A stretch of DNA of 9,185 bases, taken from NCBI GenBank assembly GCA_002328625.1, contig DCVC01000014.1, positions 1 through 9,185 of the forward strand, written 5' to 3'. This DNA comes from Bacteroidales bacterium UBA2198 (lineage in GTDB: Bacteria > Bacteroidota > Bacteroidia > Bacteroidales > VadinHA17). This document shows positions 1 through 6,590 of the stretch, one piece after another (the first letter of the stretch is position 1; each line of letters begins with the position of its first letter). Both the position numbers and the translations under genes were made by a program. The notes under the pieces are model-generated. The model had not been told where the DNA came from, searched no databases, and worked only from the letters and a program-made list of their open reading frames with translations.

Positions 1-2007
1 GGCGGTGAATATTTCATTATGTCGAGGTCGTTCGGTCTGAATATTGGAGGGACTATCGGTATGGCACTTTACCTGTCGCAGGCTATAAGTGTCGCATTTT
101 ATGTAATAGCTTTTACGGAAGCATTTGAATTTCTGTTTGATTTTTTTGCCAATTCATTGAATATTAATCTCCCCAGGCAAGTAATAAGCCTTCCTGCAAT
201 GTTCATTCTTGGATTCTTTATACTTCGCAAGGGAGCGAATCTGGGTGTTAAAGCTCTTTATGTTGTAATCGGGATTCTATTAGTTTCTTTGCTTATGTTT
301 TTTCTGGGAACAACTGATCATGCTGCAGTATCCGGAAATAGGATTCCTGCAGGTGACCTGAGAAACATGGATGATTTCTTTATCGTTTTTGCTATAGTTT
401 TTCCGGCTTTCACCGGAATGACTGCAGGTGTGGGTCTTTCAGGAGACCTGAAAAATCCTGCAAAATCGATCCCGTTGGGAACCACAACTGCAACAATTGC
501 CGGCATGATGATCTATGTGGCTGTCATCTACAAGCTTTCTGTTTCAGCAAATGCCGAAGATATGTTGGCCAACCAGTTAATAATGGCAAGAATTGCCATA
601 CTGGGATCTTTTATTATCCCTCTGGGGCTGGCAGCATCTACCATCTCTTCAGCACTCGGATCTGTAATGGTTGCTCCCAGAACATTGCAGGCTCTGGCTC
701 TGGACTCCTCCTTCCCTTCCAAAAAGTTAAATAGCTGGTTGTCATTAGGAAGAAAATCGGATAATGAACCTGTAAATGCTTCGCTCGTCACAATAATTAT
801 TGCTTTTATATTTGTGGCACTTGGCAGTGTCAATGCCGTTGCACAAATTATATCAATGTTTTTTCTTGTTACTTATGGCTCATTGTGCCTGATCTCTTTT
901 TTAAATCATTTTGGTTCTTCCCCTTCATACCGTCCGTCATTCCGATCGAGATGGTTTCTTTCTCTTGCGGGATTTCTTATTGCCGTATGGGTGATGTTCA
1001 GGATAAATGCTCCTTATGCTCTTGCATCAGTGATTATTATGATTGGTCTCTATTCGTACATAAAGATTTATCATCGCGACCGCCTGGGACTTGAATCTCT
1101 GTTTGCGAATGCTCTTTTTCAGATCAACCGCAACCTTCAGGTATATCTTCAGAGATCGGGTAGTAAGAAAAAAGCTAAAGAGTGGCGGCCCAGCGCTATC
1201 TGTATATCGAAAGACTCATTCCAGCGGGCAAGAGCTTTCCAGCTGTTAAACTGGCTCTCTTACCGGTATGGCTTTGGAACATATCTTCATCGCATTGACG
1301 GGTACTATTCAAAGGCAACAAGCCAGCAGGCGGCAGAAGAGCTTGCCAGGCTTATTGACATTTATGATACAACTCATAACCAGGTTTACGTTGATACTAT
1401 AATCTCTCCTTCATACACTTCAGCTATTGTACAGGCTATTCAGGTGCCCGGAATTTCAGGAATGGAAAACAATATGGTTATTTTCGAATATGATAAGGAG
1501 GATCCGGAGAACCTTAGAGAGATCATTGAAAATATCAGGCTTATCAAAGCAGGGAACTTTGATATATGCCTGCTCGCCACAAGCAGGAAGGATATGATTT
1601 ACAAGAATGGGATACACGTCTGGATAAATTACAAGGATACCGATAATGCCAGCCTGCTCATCCTTTTAGGTTTTATTATCTCAGGACATCCTGAATGGAA
1701 AAGATCGAACATCAAAATTTTTGAAATCTGCAGGCCTGAGCTGTACGATGAGACAAAAAAACAACTTTCTCAACTGGTTATATCGGGAAGACTTCCCATA
1801 ACTGAAAAGAATATAGAAATAATTCCCGAGAATTCAGGTAAGAATGCCAAGCATCTCATCAATGAAAGATCTTCTTCCGCAGCATTAATAATGATCGGAT
1901 TCCGGACCGAAGGATTAAAACACAACGGGGATATTATTCTAAGCGGTTATGATAATGTTGGAACAATCCTTTTTGTAAACTCTCATAACCAGAAAGAGAT
2001 CATTTAA
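1..2007 (+). CDS. Cation-chloride cotransporter, SLC12/APC superfamily (5' truncated)
   Basis: Integral inner-membrane transporter that probably moves chloride together with Na+ and/or K+. The frame is open from base 1 (GGEYFIMSRS), so the ATG at 19 is internal; about the first two membrane helices lie outside the window. The visible 668 residues hold about ten hydrophobic segments (roughly 17-38, 60-75, 84-103, 127-141, 162-178, 196-221, 260-277, 280-304, 318-334, 337-355), making twelve with the missing ones. The opening GG-x-YF-I-x-SRS and the FPAFTGMTAG...SGDLKNPAKSIP stretch (about 135-158) are hallmark SLC12 motifs. TISSALGS near 214-221 keeps the Ser-Ser pair that binds Na+ in NKCC1 and that KCCs lack, which favours Na+ coupling (inference). 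From about 394 (EWRP) there is a soluble C-terminal domain of about 275 residues, as in SLC12 proteins. It converges on the OmpA-type gene with a 19-bp gap. A polyamine or amino-acid APC permease is less likely because of the C-terminal domain. Confidence 0.9.
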   Translation, partial: GGEYFIMSRSFGLNIGGTIGMALYLSQAISVAFYVIAFTEAFEFLFDFFANSLNINLPRQVISLPAMFILGFFILRKGANLGVKALYVVIGILLVSLLMFFLGTTDHAAVSGNRIPAGDLRNMDDFFIVFAIVFPAFTGMTAGVGLSGDLKNPAKSIPLGTTTATIAGMMIYVAVIYKLSVSANAEDMLANQLIMARIAILGSFIIPLGLAASTISSALGSVMVAPRTLQALALDSSFPSKKLNSWLSLGRKSDNEPVNASLVTIIIAFIFVALGSVNAVAQIISMFFLVTYGSLCLISFLNHFGSSPSYRPSFRSRWFLSLAGFLIAVWVMFRINAPYALASVIIMIGLYSYIKIYHRDRLGLESLFANALFQINRNLQVYLQRSGSKKKAKEWRPSAICISKDSFQRARAFQLLNWLSYRYGFGTYLHRIDGYYSKATSQQAAEELARLIDIYDTTHNQVYVDTIISPSYTSAIVQAIQVPGISGMENNMVIFEYDKEDPENLREIIENIRLIKAGNFDICLLATSRKDMIYKNGIHVWINYKDTDNASLLILLGFIISGHPEWKRSNIKIFEICRPELYDETKKQLSQLVISGRLPITEKNIEIIPENSGKNAKHLINERSSSAALIMIGFRTEGLKHNGDIILSGYDNVGTILFVNSHNQKEII

Positions 2008-2026
2008 TTGCATTTCAGGTCTATAG

Positions 2027-2929
2027 CTAATCTTTCAATAACTGCATTATTTCATCAAGCTTTGGTGAAAGAATTATTTCAGTCCTGCGGTTTCTTGCTC
2101 TTCCTTCTGCTGTTTCATTGCCGGATTTAGGAAAATACTCTCCTTTCCCTGATGCTGTCATACGGGTCGGACTGATTTTATAATCATTTGCTAGTATTCT
2201 TACAATAGATGTAGCTCTGGCAACGCTCAAATCCCAGTTATCTTTATAAACAGACGTCTTGATTGGTACATTATCCGTATGTCCTTCTACCAGAATATCA
2301 ATATCCCTGTTTTTATCCAGTACTTCTCCCAAAAGTTTCAGGGCTTCCTTTCCCTTTGTCTCTACCGCGGAGCTTCCTGACTTGAATAATAATTTATCTG
2401 ATAATGATACATATACTTTCCCGTTAATAATTTCAACAGATAACTCGTCGGAATTAAATCCCAGCAGGGCATTCCTTAAAATTCCTGTCAGCCTTTTAGT
2501 TATAGAATCCTGCCTGGCTATGATCTTTTGCATCTCCGCAAGGGCTTTTTCTCTTTCTGTCAGAAGCTTCTCCTTATTAGTCAGCTCATCTGATTTTACT
2601 TTTAGAGCTCTGTTGAACTGGTCTGACTGAGATAAGTTCTCGTCAATTAAATCTTTATATTTTGCCCTTAATTCATCTATTTCGGAATCAAGACTGTTGT
2701 TTTTAGCATTCAATTCCGAAATGTTATTCTTTAATCCTGCATTCTCTTTTTCCTTTGCTGCAAGATTTATACACAAAGCATCTCTTTCCAGTATAACTGA
2801 TTTCAATCTCTTGCCCCACGTAAGATCCCTTTTTAAAGGTAAAGAATCACCACATCTGTAAACCGGAGCACAGGCATTTGACAATACTGCAAGCAGTAAT
2901 GGCAACAATATAACGACATTCCTTTTCAT
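2027..2929 (-). CDS. OmpA-C domain outer-membrane lipoprotein with coiled coil
   Basis: Predicted lipoprotein anchoring the outer membrane to peptidoglycan. The ATG at 2929 gives 300 residues beginning with a lipoprotein signal (MKRNVVILLPLLLAVLSNAC, lipobox LSNAC, Cys20). The frame is open further upstream to 3034, but that start would overlap the SPOR gene and bury the signal peptide 35 residues in, so I reject it. Residues about 45-145 are charged, heptad-like and probably coiled coil. The OmpA-C domain spans about 170-290, with EGHTDN (215-220), DNWDLSVARA (230-239) and RARNRRTEI (277-285), the segments that bind diaminopimelate in this family. No beta-barrel is present, so it resembles YiaD/Pal-type lipoproteins more than OmpA itself. 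No Shine-Dalgarno motif is visible. It follows the SPOR gene by 50 bp on the same strand, so the two are probably co-transcribed. Its particular role (envelope stability or division) is not shown by the sequence. Confidence 0.88.
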   Translation of the reverse strand: MKRNVVILLPLLLAVLSNACAPVYRCGDSLPLKRDLTWGKRLKSVILERDALCINLAAKEKENAGLKNNISELNAKNNSLDSEIDELRAKYKDLIDENLSQSDQFNRALKVKSDELTNKEKLLTEREKALAEMQKIIARQDSITKRLTGILRNALLGFNSDELSVEIINGKVYVSLSDKLLFKSGSSAVETKGKEALKLLGEVLDKNRDIDILVEGHTDNVPIKTSVYKDNWDLSVARATSIVRILANDYKISPTRMTASGKGEYFPKSGNETAEGRARNRRTEIILSPKLDEIMQLLKD

Positions 2930-2979
2930 CAGATTTCGTTTTAAATTATTTGTCCAATAATAACGTAAAGGACAACGAT

Positions 2980-3420
2980 TTATTTCTTCTGAATAAGTAA
3001 CCAGGTGTCGGAATACCTTGTGAAGTTTGCCCATATTCTTCTCACCTCTTCGCGGGCTAATGCAACATCATCTGTTTTAAATACTGCAACCCTGTATAAA
3101 CCGGCTTCATTTTTCAAAATTTCAGATGTAAATCCGTCATTTTTTATTATAGACTGATGTCTCTCTGCATTTTCAGGATTTCTGAAGCTTCCTATAATCA
3201 CAAAATAACTGTGAGGATCCGGAGCTTTTTCTTCATTTGCTACCAGCCGCTCTTCCACTTCTTTAATAGGACCGGCTGGTGCCAGAGTTGTTTTAACTTT
3301 TGTCGCCGGAGCGGTCCTCTCAGTTTCGGATTTAGAGCCTTTTCTTAATCGCTTATTTACACTGGCGCATGAAGATGTCAGGAAGAATAATACAATCAGG
3401 GAAAATGTCAGTATTTTCAT
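2980..3420 (-). CDS. SPOR-domain lipoprotein
   Basis: Small predicted outer-membrane lipoprotein of 146 residues that should bind peptidoglycan. The start at 3420 gives a clean lipoprotein signal (MKILTFSLIVLFFLTSSC, lipobox LTSSC, Cys18). Residues 20-68 are polar, rich in Lys, Thr, Ala and Pro, and look like a flexible linker. Residues about 70-146 form a SPOR domain: YFVIIGSF near 72-79, NAERHQSIIKNDGF as the first helix, GLYRVAVF near 107-114 as the central strand, then a helix and the final WLLI strand. SPOR domains are known to bind glycan strands lacking stem peptides, typically at division sites. A hairpin terminator lies about 50 bp upstream, so this gene probably starts its own transcript and is followed by the OmpA-type lipoprotein. 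No Shine-Dalgarno or convincing promoter is visible. An exact function in division or wall remodelling is inference. Confidence 0.85.
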   Translation of the reverse strand: MKILTFSLIVLFFLTSSCASVNKRLRKGSKSETERTAPATKVKTTLAPAGPIKEVEERLVANEEKAPDPHSYFVIIGSFRNPENAERHQSIIKNDGFTSEILKNEAGLYRVAVFKTDDVALAREEVRRIWANFTRYSDTWLLIQKK

Positions 3421-3467
3421 AGCTTAGTAAATTGTTTTGAGTTTTCAGGTTATGCAAGATAATTTGA

Positions 3468-3493
3468 AAAAGCCCGTCGCACGACGGGCTTTT
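3468..3493 (-). terminator. Intrinsic terminator, usable on both strands
   Basis: AAAAGCCCGTCG and CGACGGGCTTTT form a perfect inverted repeat around a CA centre. Allowing a GCAC tetraloop, the stem is G+C-rich (GCCCGTC/GACGGGC) with four flanking A-T pairs. Read on the minus strand the stem is followed by TTTTT, 34 bp after the stop of the coiled-coil gene, so it should end that transcript and insulate the SPOR-OmpA unit. The plus strand also has a T-run, but no plus-strand gene ends nearby. Confidence 0.85.
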
Positions 3494-3527
3494 CCCACAA
3501 AGTAAATAAAGATAGAAAAAGAAAAAG

Positions 3528-4376
3528 TTATTTAAGCCTTACTCTGCAGTTACCGATATTCTTATCGGCGCAAAGTAATTGTATTTTATATTCCCCTGAT
3601 GGAAGTTTCTTTTTGGAAGCATAGTTAAGAGACACCTGGCGTGATGGTTCAAACTCGCCGGTGAAAGGAGATAAACTTGCCGTCAGATTACGCTCATCCA
3701 TTGAGATAATCCATGTCAGCGCTTTATCCTCAGAAGTTATTACTGAACCTGAGGGAGTAAGGATTTTAAAGCTTATGGCTTCTGTCAGGCTCTGAGGGAC
3801 CTCAAAATTCACATTAAGCTTCTTTGCTCTGAATACAAGCCTGTCTGCCTTACCTCTTGTTCCGAATGCATGAAAATTATCAGCAGTATAGGTTTCGTTC
3901 ATCTGTAACTTCTCAATAAGATCATTCTTCTGCGTTTCCAACGCTTTCATTGAGTTTTGCAGATCATTATTCTTTGCAAGCAATTTTTCGTGGTCTAACT
4001 TGAGGTCGGCATACTCTTTGTCGAGGTTCGCTTTAACTATTTGCAAATCTTCAAGTTCTTTTTTGTTTTTAAGCAAATTTTTGTTTTCTCCTGAAAGGAC
4101 TCTTATTCTCCTTTCATTATCTGATATTTTTTGGTTTGTTTCAGCTAGAAGTTTTTCATTGACATCACTCAGATTCTTTAGTTCAGAGAAATCTGTTTTC
4201 AATTTATCAAGTTCCTTTTGAACCTGCAGTTTTTCCGACAGAAGTGATTCTGTACGAAGCTTTTCAGCATTCAGGTTGCGTTTGTTCTTTGAATTTGAAA
4301 CGAATCCAAAGATTGTAGTAAAAAGCAGCAAAGCGATTATTGCGGCTCCGACATAATTAATAGTTCGTTCGTTCAT
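3528..4376 (-). CDS. Membrane-anchored coiled-coil protein of unknown function
   Basis: I do not recognise a named family. The 282-residue protein has one hydrophobic segment at about 8-26 with no cleavage site or lipobox, so it is probably a membrane anchor. Residues about 35-160 are almost entirely Lys/Glu/Leu/Asn-rich with heptad spacing, a long coiled coil. Residues about 165-282 are a compact, beta-rich-looking C-terminal domain with SLTEAISFKILTPSG and a pair of cysteines (269 and 277) near the end that could form a disulfide if the domain is periplasmic. Topology is uncertain: basic residues just after the anchor (NSKNKR) would by the positive-inside rule favour a cytoplasmic C terminus. 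Similar long coiled coils are often mislabelled as chromosome-segregation proteins; nothing here supports that. It follows the kinase gene on the same strand, and the 89-bp gap carries an array of 11-bp repeats, so it is probably controlled by the adjacent two-component system. A hairpin terminator follows it. Confidence 0.75.
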   Translation of the reverse strand: MNERTINYVGAAIIALLLFTTIFGFVSNSKNKRNLNAEKLRTESLLSEKLQVQKELDKLKTDFSELKNLSDVNEKLLAETNQKISDNERRIRVLSGENKNLLKNKKELEDLQIVKANLDKEYADLKLDHEKLLAKNNDLQNSMKALETQKNDLIEKLQMNETYTADNFHAFGTRGKADRLVFRAKKLNVNFEVPQSLTEAISFKILTPSGSVITSEDKALTWIISMDERNLTASLSPFTGEFEPSRQVSLNYASKKKLPSGEYKIQLLCADKNIGNCRVRLK

Positions 4377-4382
4377 AGCATT

Positions 4383-4411
4383 TATATAAAATGTTGAAGA
4401 CTAATGTGCAA
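4383..4411 (-). promoter_or_regulatory. Possible promoter of the coiled-coil gene (weak)
   Basis: On the minus strand TTGCAC is followed after 17 bp by TATATA, and this lies between the repeat array and the ATG at 4376. The spacing fits a sigma-70 promoter, but the first hexamer matches only TTG, the downstream box is within 7 bp of the start codon, and Bacteroidetes normally use a different consensus (TTTG and TAnnTTTG). Treat as tentative. Confidence 0.25.
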
Positions 4412-4429
4412 TGTAAATACCTCACATTA
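4402..4429. repeat. Inverted repeat TAATGTG-N14-CACATTA
   Basis: Perfect 7-bp arms at 4402-4408 and 4423-4429 with a 14-bp spacer, upstream of the coiled-coil gene. The right arm contains the first CATTAA unit of the 11-bp array, so the left arm may act as an extra half-site in opposite orientation. The arms are far apart for a strong hairpin, so a protein-binding role is more likely than an RNA structure. Chance occurrence is possible in this AT-rich gap. Confidence 0.4.
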
Positions 4430-4464
4430 AGATGGCATTAACAGGACATTAAAAAGAGATTAAA
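4425..4464 (-). promoter_or_regulatory. Four-copy 11-bp-phased direct repeat, probable response-regulator site
   Basis: On the plus strand ATTAA begins at 4426, 4437, 4448 and 4459, each separated by exactly 6 bp; three copies read CATTAA and the fourth GATTAA. On the minus strand this is TTTAAT, TTTAAT, GTTAAT, CTTAAT with 5-bp spacers. Known OmpR/PhoB-family dimers bind tandem half-sites at about 11-bp spacing, and the PmrA/QseB branch uses a YTTAAK-N5-YTTAAK type box. The array begins next to the kinase stop codon and ends 50 bp before the coiled-coil start codon, a suitable place for an activator. That the adjacent regulator binds here is inference. Confidence 0.65.
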
Positions 4465-4465
4465 T

Positions 4466-5830
4466 TCAGGGTGTGAGGAATGCCAGTTCAACACTGGTTC
4501 CCTTACCGGCAGTCGAAACAATATTAATAAAGCCGTTGTGGTTTTTAATTATCTGGGAAACAAGTGATAGTCCTATTCCGTGACCGGGGGCGTTAACATT
4601 TTCTCCACGATGGAAAGGTGCAAAGATGTGCTGAAGATCCTTTTCATATATTCCGATCCCTTTGTCCTCAAAATATATTATCAGTCTGTTTTCCTTATTT
4701 TCCAGGCGTATTTCAACCGAGTGGTCGTCAGAGAATTTACATGCATTATCCATGATATTGGCAAAAGCTGTCTTCAGAAGGTATTCATCACCCTGGATTA
4801 TTATCTTTTCCGGGTCAGTCGCAGATGAACTTAAGGAAATGTTTATCCTGAAATCTTTGTTAAATTTCTGAAGTTCTTCTTTAGTCTGCCAAAGCATTTC
4901 ATCAACTCTTAAAGGTTTGCTGTTAATGTTAGGGTTTTCGTACGATGTATTAGTAAGCAGCAATAATCTGTTTAAAAGGTCTGTAAGGTTTCTAGTATCT
5001 TCAAGTACCGATTTTACAGCATTTTTATATTCTGTTTCAGGTCTGCCTTTCATCAGCAGTACTTCCAGTTGTCCGTTTATTGAAGTAAGAGGAGTCCGCA
5101 GTTCATGAGATGCATTTGAGATAAAATCTTTCTGTCTCTTGAAAGCATATTCCAGCCTTTCAAGCATTTTATTAAATGTTTTGGCAAGCCTTGCTATTTC
5201 ATCAGTTCCATTCCCACCATCGACGCGAAGGTTAAGGCTGGATATTGAAATCTCCTCCACTTTCCCGACCACACCTGAAATAGGTTCTAATGCTTTGCCC
5301 GCAAAAAACCAGCCTACTACAGAAAAAAGGATGAGACTTGTCAAACATACTACAAAAAGTATCAGCCTGAGATTTTGCAGCTTCTGTAATCCGTCATGAT
5401 CAGTTGCTGCAGCAATAACAACAAAACGGTCATATTTTTCGGTGTACAGCAATCCCAGAATCTCACTCCGGCCGTGTGTGAATTTTGTTCTTCCTTCAAG
5501 CCTTATGCTGTTTATGAGATAATCGGTTATACTTATTTCCCCTTTATCATCAGAGGAGTAAAGGGTATCATTTCTGTAATTAAGAATAATTATTTTTTCT
5601 TCGGGAAGCCCGATAGGATTGTCTGCTTCAATTTTTTTGAGGAGTCCCGCATCTATCTCCTCTACTTCTATCAGAAGTCTGGCGGTGTTAATTGCCTTAT
5701 TCTCAATGCGATTATAAAAGTCATCCTTCCTGAAACCGGCTGAGGAAACATATATTGCGACTGACGCAATAAGCATAACAGCGCCTCCAAAAAGCAAAAA
5801 CTGTATAGTTAATCTTGTCCGGATCTGCAT
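4466..5830 (-). CDS. Sensor histidine kinase, HAMP type (CusS/QseC-like architecture)
   Basis: Inner-membrane sensor of a two-component system, 454 residues. TM1 is about 8-30 and TM2 about 153-176, enclosing a periplasmic sensor region of about 120 residues that I cannot assign to a named domain. HAMP follows at about 177-230. The dimerization/phosphoacceptor domain has the H-box SHELRTPLTS with His242. The ATPase domain shows the N-box (NIMDNACKFS, Asn358 and Asn362), G1 (DKGIG, 389-393), the F-box region (FAPFHRGE, 404-410) and G2 (GHGIGLSLV, from 416). All catalytic elements are present, so it should be active. Its start is 1 bp after the regulator's stop, and AGGAAGG about 6 bp upstream of the ATG is a rare visible Shine-Dalgarno, consistent with translational coupling. 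The heavy-metal (CusS) resemblance is architectural; the real signal cannot be read from the sequence, and no metal efflux gene lies in the window. Confidence 0.93.
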   Translation of the reverse strand: MQIRTRLTIQFLLFGGAVMLIASVAIYVSSAGFRKDDFYNRIENKAINTARLLIEVEEIDAGLLKKIEADNPIGLPEEKIIILNYRNDTLYSSDDKGEISITDYLINSIRLEGRTKFTHGRSEILGLLYTEKYDRFVVIAAATDHDGLQKLQNLRLILFVVCLTSLILFSVVGWFFAGKALEPISGVVGKVEEISISSLNLRVDGGNGTDEIARLAKTFNKMLERLEYAFKRQKDFISNASHELRTPLTSINGQLEVLLMKGRPETEYKNAVKSVLEDTRNLTDLLNRLLLLTNTSYENPNINSKPLRVDEMLWQTKEELQKFNKDFRINISLSSSATDPEKIIIQGDEYLLKTAFANIMDNACKFSDDHSVEIRLENKENRLIIYFEDKGIGIYEKDLQHIFAPFHRGENVNAPGHGIGLSLVSQIIKNHNGFINIVSTAGKGTSVELAFLTP

Positions 5831-5831
5831 T

Positions 5832-6512
5832 CTAACCTTCCTGAAGAATATACCCCAAACCTATTCTTGTATGAATAAGTTTTGTTTCGAATTCCTTATC
5901 AATTTTTTTCCTTAATAAGTTTACATACACATCAACTACATTGGTGCTGAAGTCAAAACTTGTTTCCCATACTTTCTCAGCAATATCGTTTCTTGAAAGC
6001 ACCCTTCCGGCGTTCTTCATAAAATACTCCAGCAAAAGGAATTCCTTTGCTGTTAACTCAATAGTATGTCCTCCTCTTCTTGCTACTTTTTTGTCAAGAT
6101 CCAGTTCAAGATCTGCTACTACAATCCGGTTAACTGTGCTTTGTTTGATTTTAGGTGTTTTTGTAAGCACCTTGACTCTGGCCAACAACTCCCTGAACTC
6201 AAACGGTTTAACAAGGTAGTCGTCCGCACCTGCGTCAAATCCGGTCAGCTTGTCTTCGGTTGTTCCAAGAGCTGTCAACATTAAAACAGGTACTGCAGGC
6301 CTTTTCTCTTTTAGTATTTTACATAATTCAATCCCGTTAACAAAGGGAATAATGATGTCTAAAATAAACAGATCATAATCATATTGTAAAGCCATCCTTT
6401 CAGCAAGTTTCCCGTCATAGGCCAGATCCACTTCATATTGATTTTCTTCAAGACCTTTCTTTATGAATGATGCAACTTTTGGTTCATCTTCAATTATCAG
6501 TATCTTCATCAT
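5832..6512 (-). CDS. OmpR/PhoB-family response regulator
   Basis: Cytoplasmic transcription regulator of 226 residues, partner of the following kinase. The receiver domain (about 2-118) has the acidic pocket Glu8-Asp9, phosphoacceptor Asp52 (FILDIIIP), switch Thr80 (LMLTA) and Lys102 (LVKPF), all intact. The winged-helix DNA-binding domain covers about 127-226, with LTAKEFLLLEYF near 153-164, the recognition-helix region STNVVDVYVNLLRKKID (189-205) and the closing RIGLGYIL wing. This pattern is that of the CusR/QseB/PmrA branch, which binds tandem half-sites. Two ATGs are adjacent (6512 and 6509); either could be used. The kinase gene starts 1 bp after its stop. The 78-bp upstream gap holds a 14-bp palindrome but no 11-bp repeat array, so clear autoregulation is not visible; the likely target array lies instead after the kinase gene. 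Confidence 0.94.
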   Translation of the reverse strand: MMKILIIEDEPKVASFIKKGLEENQYEVDLAYDGKLAERMALQYDYDLFILDIIIPFVNGIELCKILKEKRPAVPVLMLTALGTTEDKLTGFDAGADDYLVKPFEFRELLARVKVLTKTPKIKQSTVNRIVVADLELDLDKKVARRGGHTIELTAKEFLLLEYFMKNAGRVLSRNDIAEKVWETSFDFSTNVVDVYVNLLRKKIDKEFETKLIHTRIGLGYILQEG

Positions 6513-6571
6513 GTAATGATTTAAAATTAATATATCAGGTCACTGCTATGTATCGAATCCATTAAATACAC

Positions 6572-6585
6572 AGCTGATATCAGCT
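6572..6585. repeat. 14-bp perfect palindrome
   Basis: AGCTGATATCAGCT is perfectly self-complementary and lies 5 bp after the stop of the fusion gene and about 60 bp upstream of the response-regulator start. Without a loop it is a poor hairpin, and no T-run follows on the minus strand, so a terminator is unlikely. It could be an operator for a dimeric regulator, or chance. Confidence 0.4.
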
Positions 6586-6590
6586 TCCTT

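Noticed and set aside
19..21. ATG at 19 as the transporter start.
   Set aside because: The six preceding codons encode GGEYFI, part of the conserved SLC12 loop, and about two helices would be missing; the gene is cut by the window edge.
2008..2026. Possible terminator in the gap between the convergent transporter and OmpA-type genes.
   Set aside because: The 19-bp gap has no inverted repeat or T-run; any terminator would have to lie within the coding ends, and I see none.
2930..3034. Upstream extension of the OmpA-type gene to an ATG at 3034.
   Set aside because: It would overlap the SPOR gene by 55 bp and put a perfect lipoprotein signal peptide 35 residues inside the protein; the ATG at 2929 fits far better.
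4425..4468. Short regular repeats considered as a CRISPR or tandem-repeat array.
   Set aside because: The unit is 11 bp with a 5-6 bp conserved core and no 25-40 bp repeat/spacer structure; a regulator-binding array explains it better.
4420..4478. CCTCACA (4420-4426) and TGTGAGG (4472-4478) as inverted arms around the repeat array.
   Set aside because: The right arm is inside the kinase coding sequence and the 45-bp spacing gives no plausible structure; likely chance.
5396..5743. A 115-codon open frame antisense to the kinase gene (and similar antisense frames elsewhere).
   Set aside because: It lies wholly within a clearly real gene on the other strand, has low-complexity composition and no recognisable motif.
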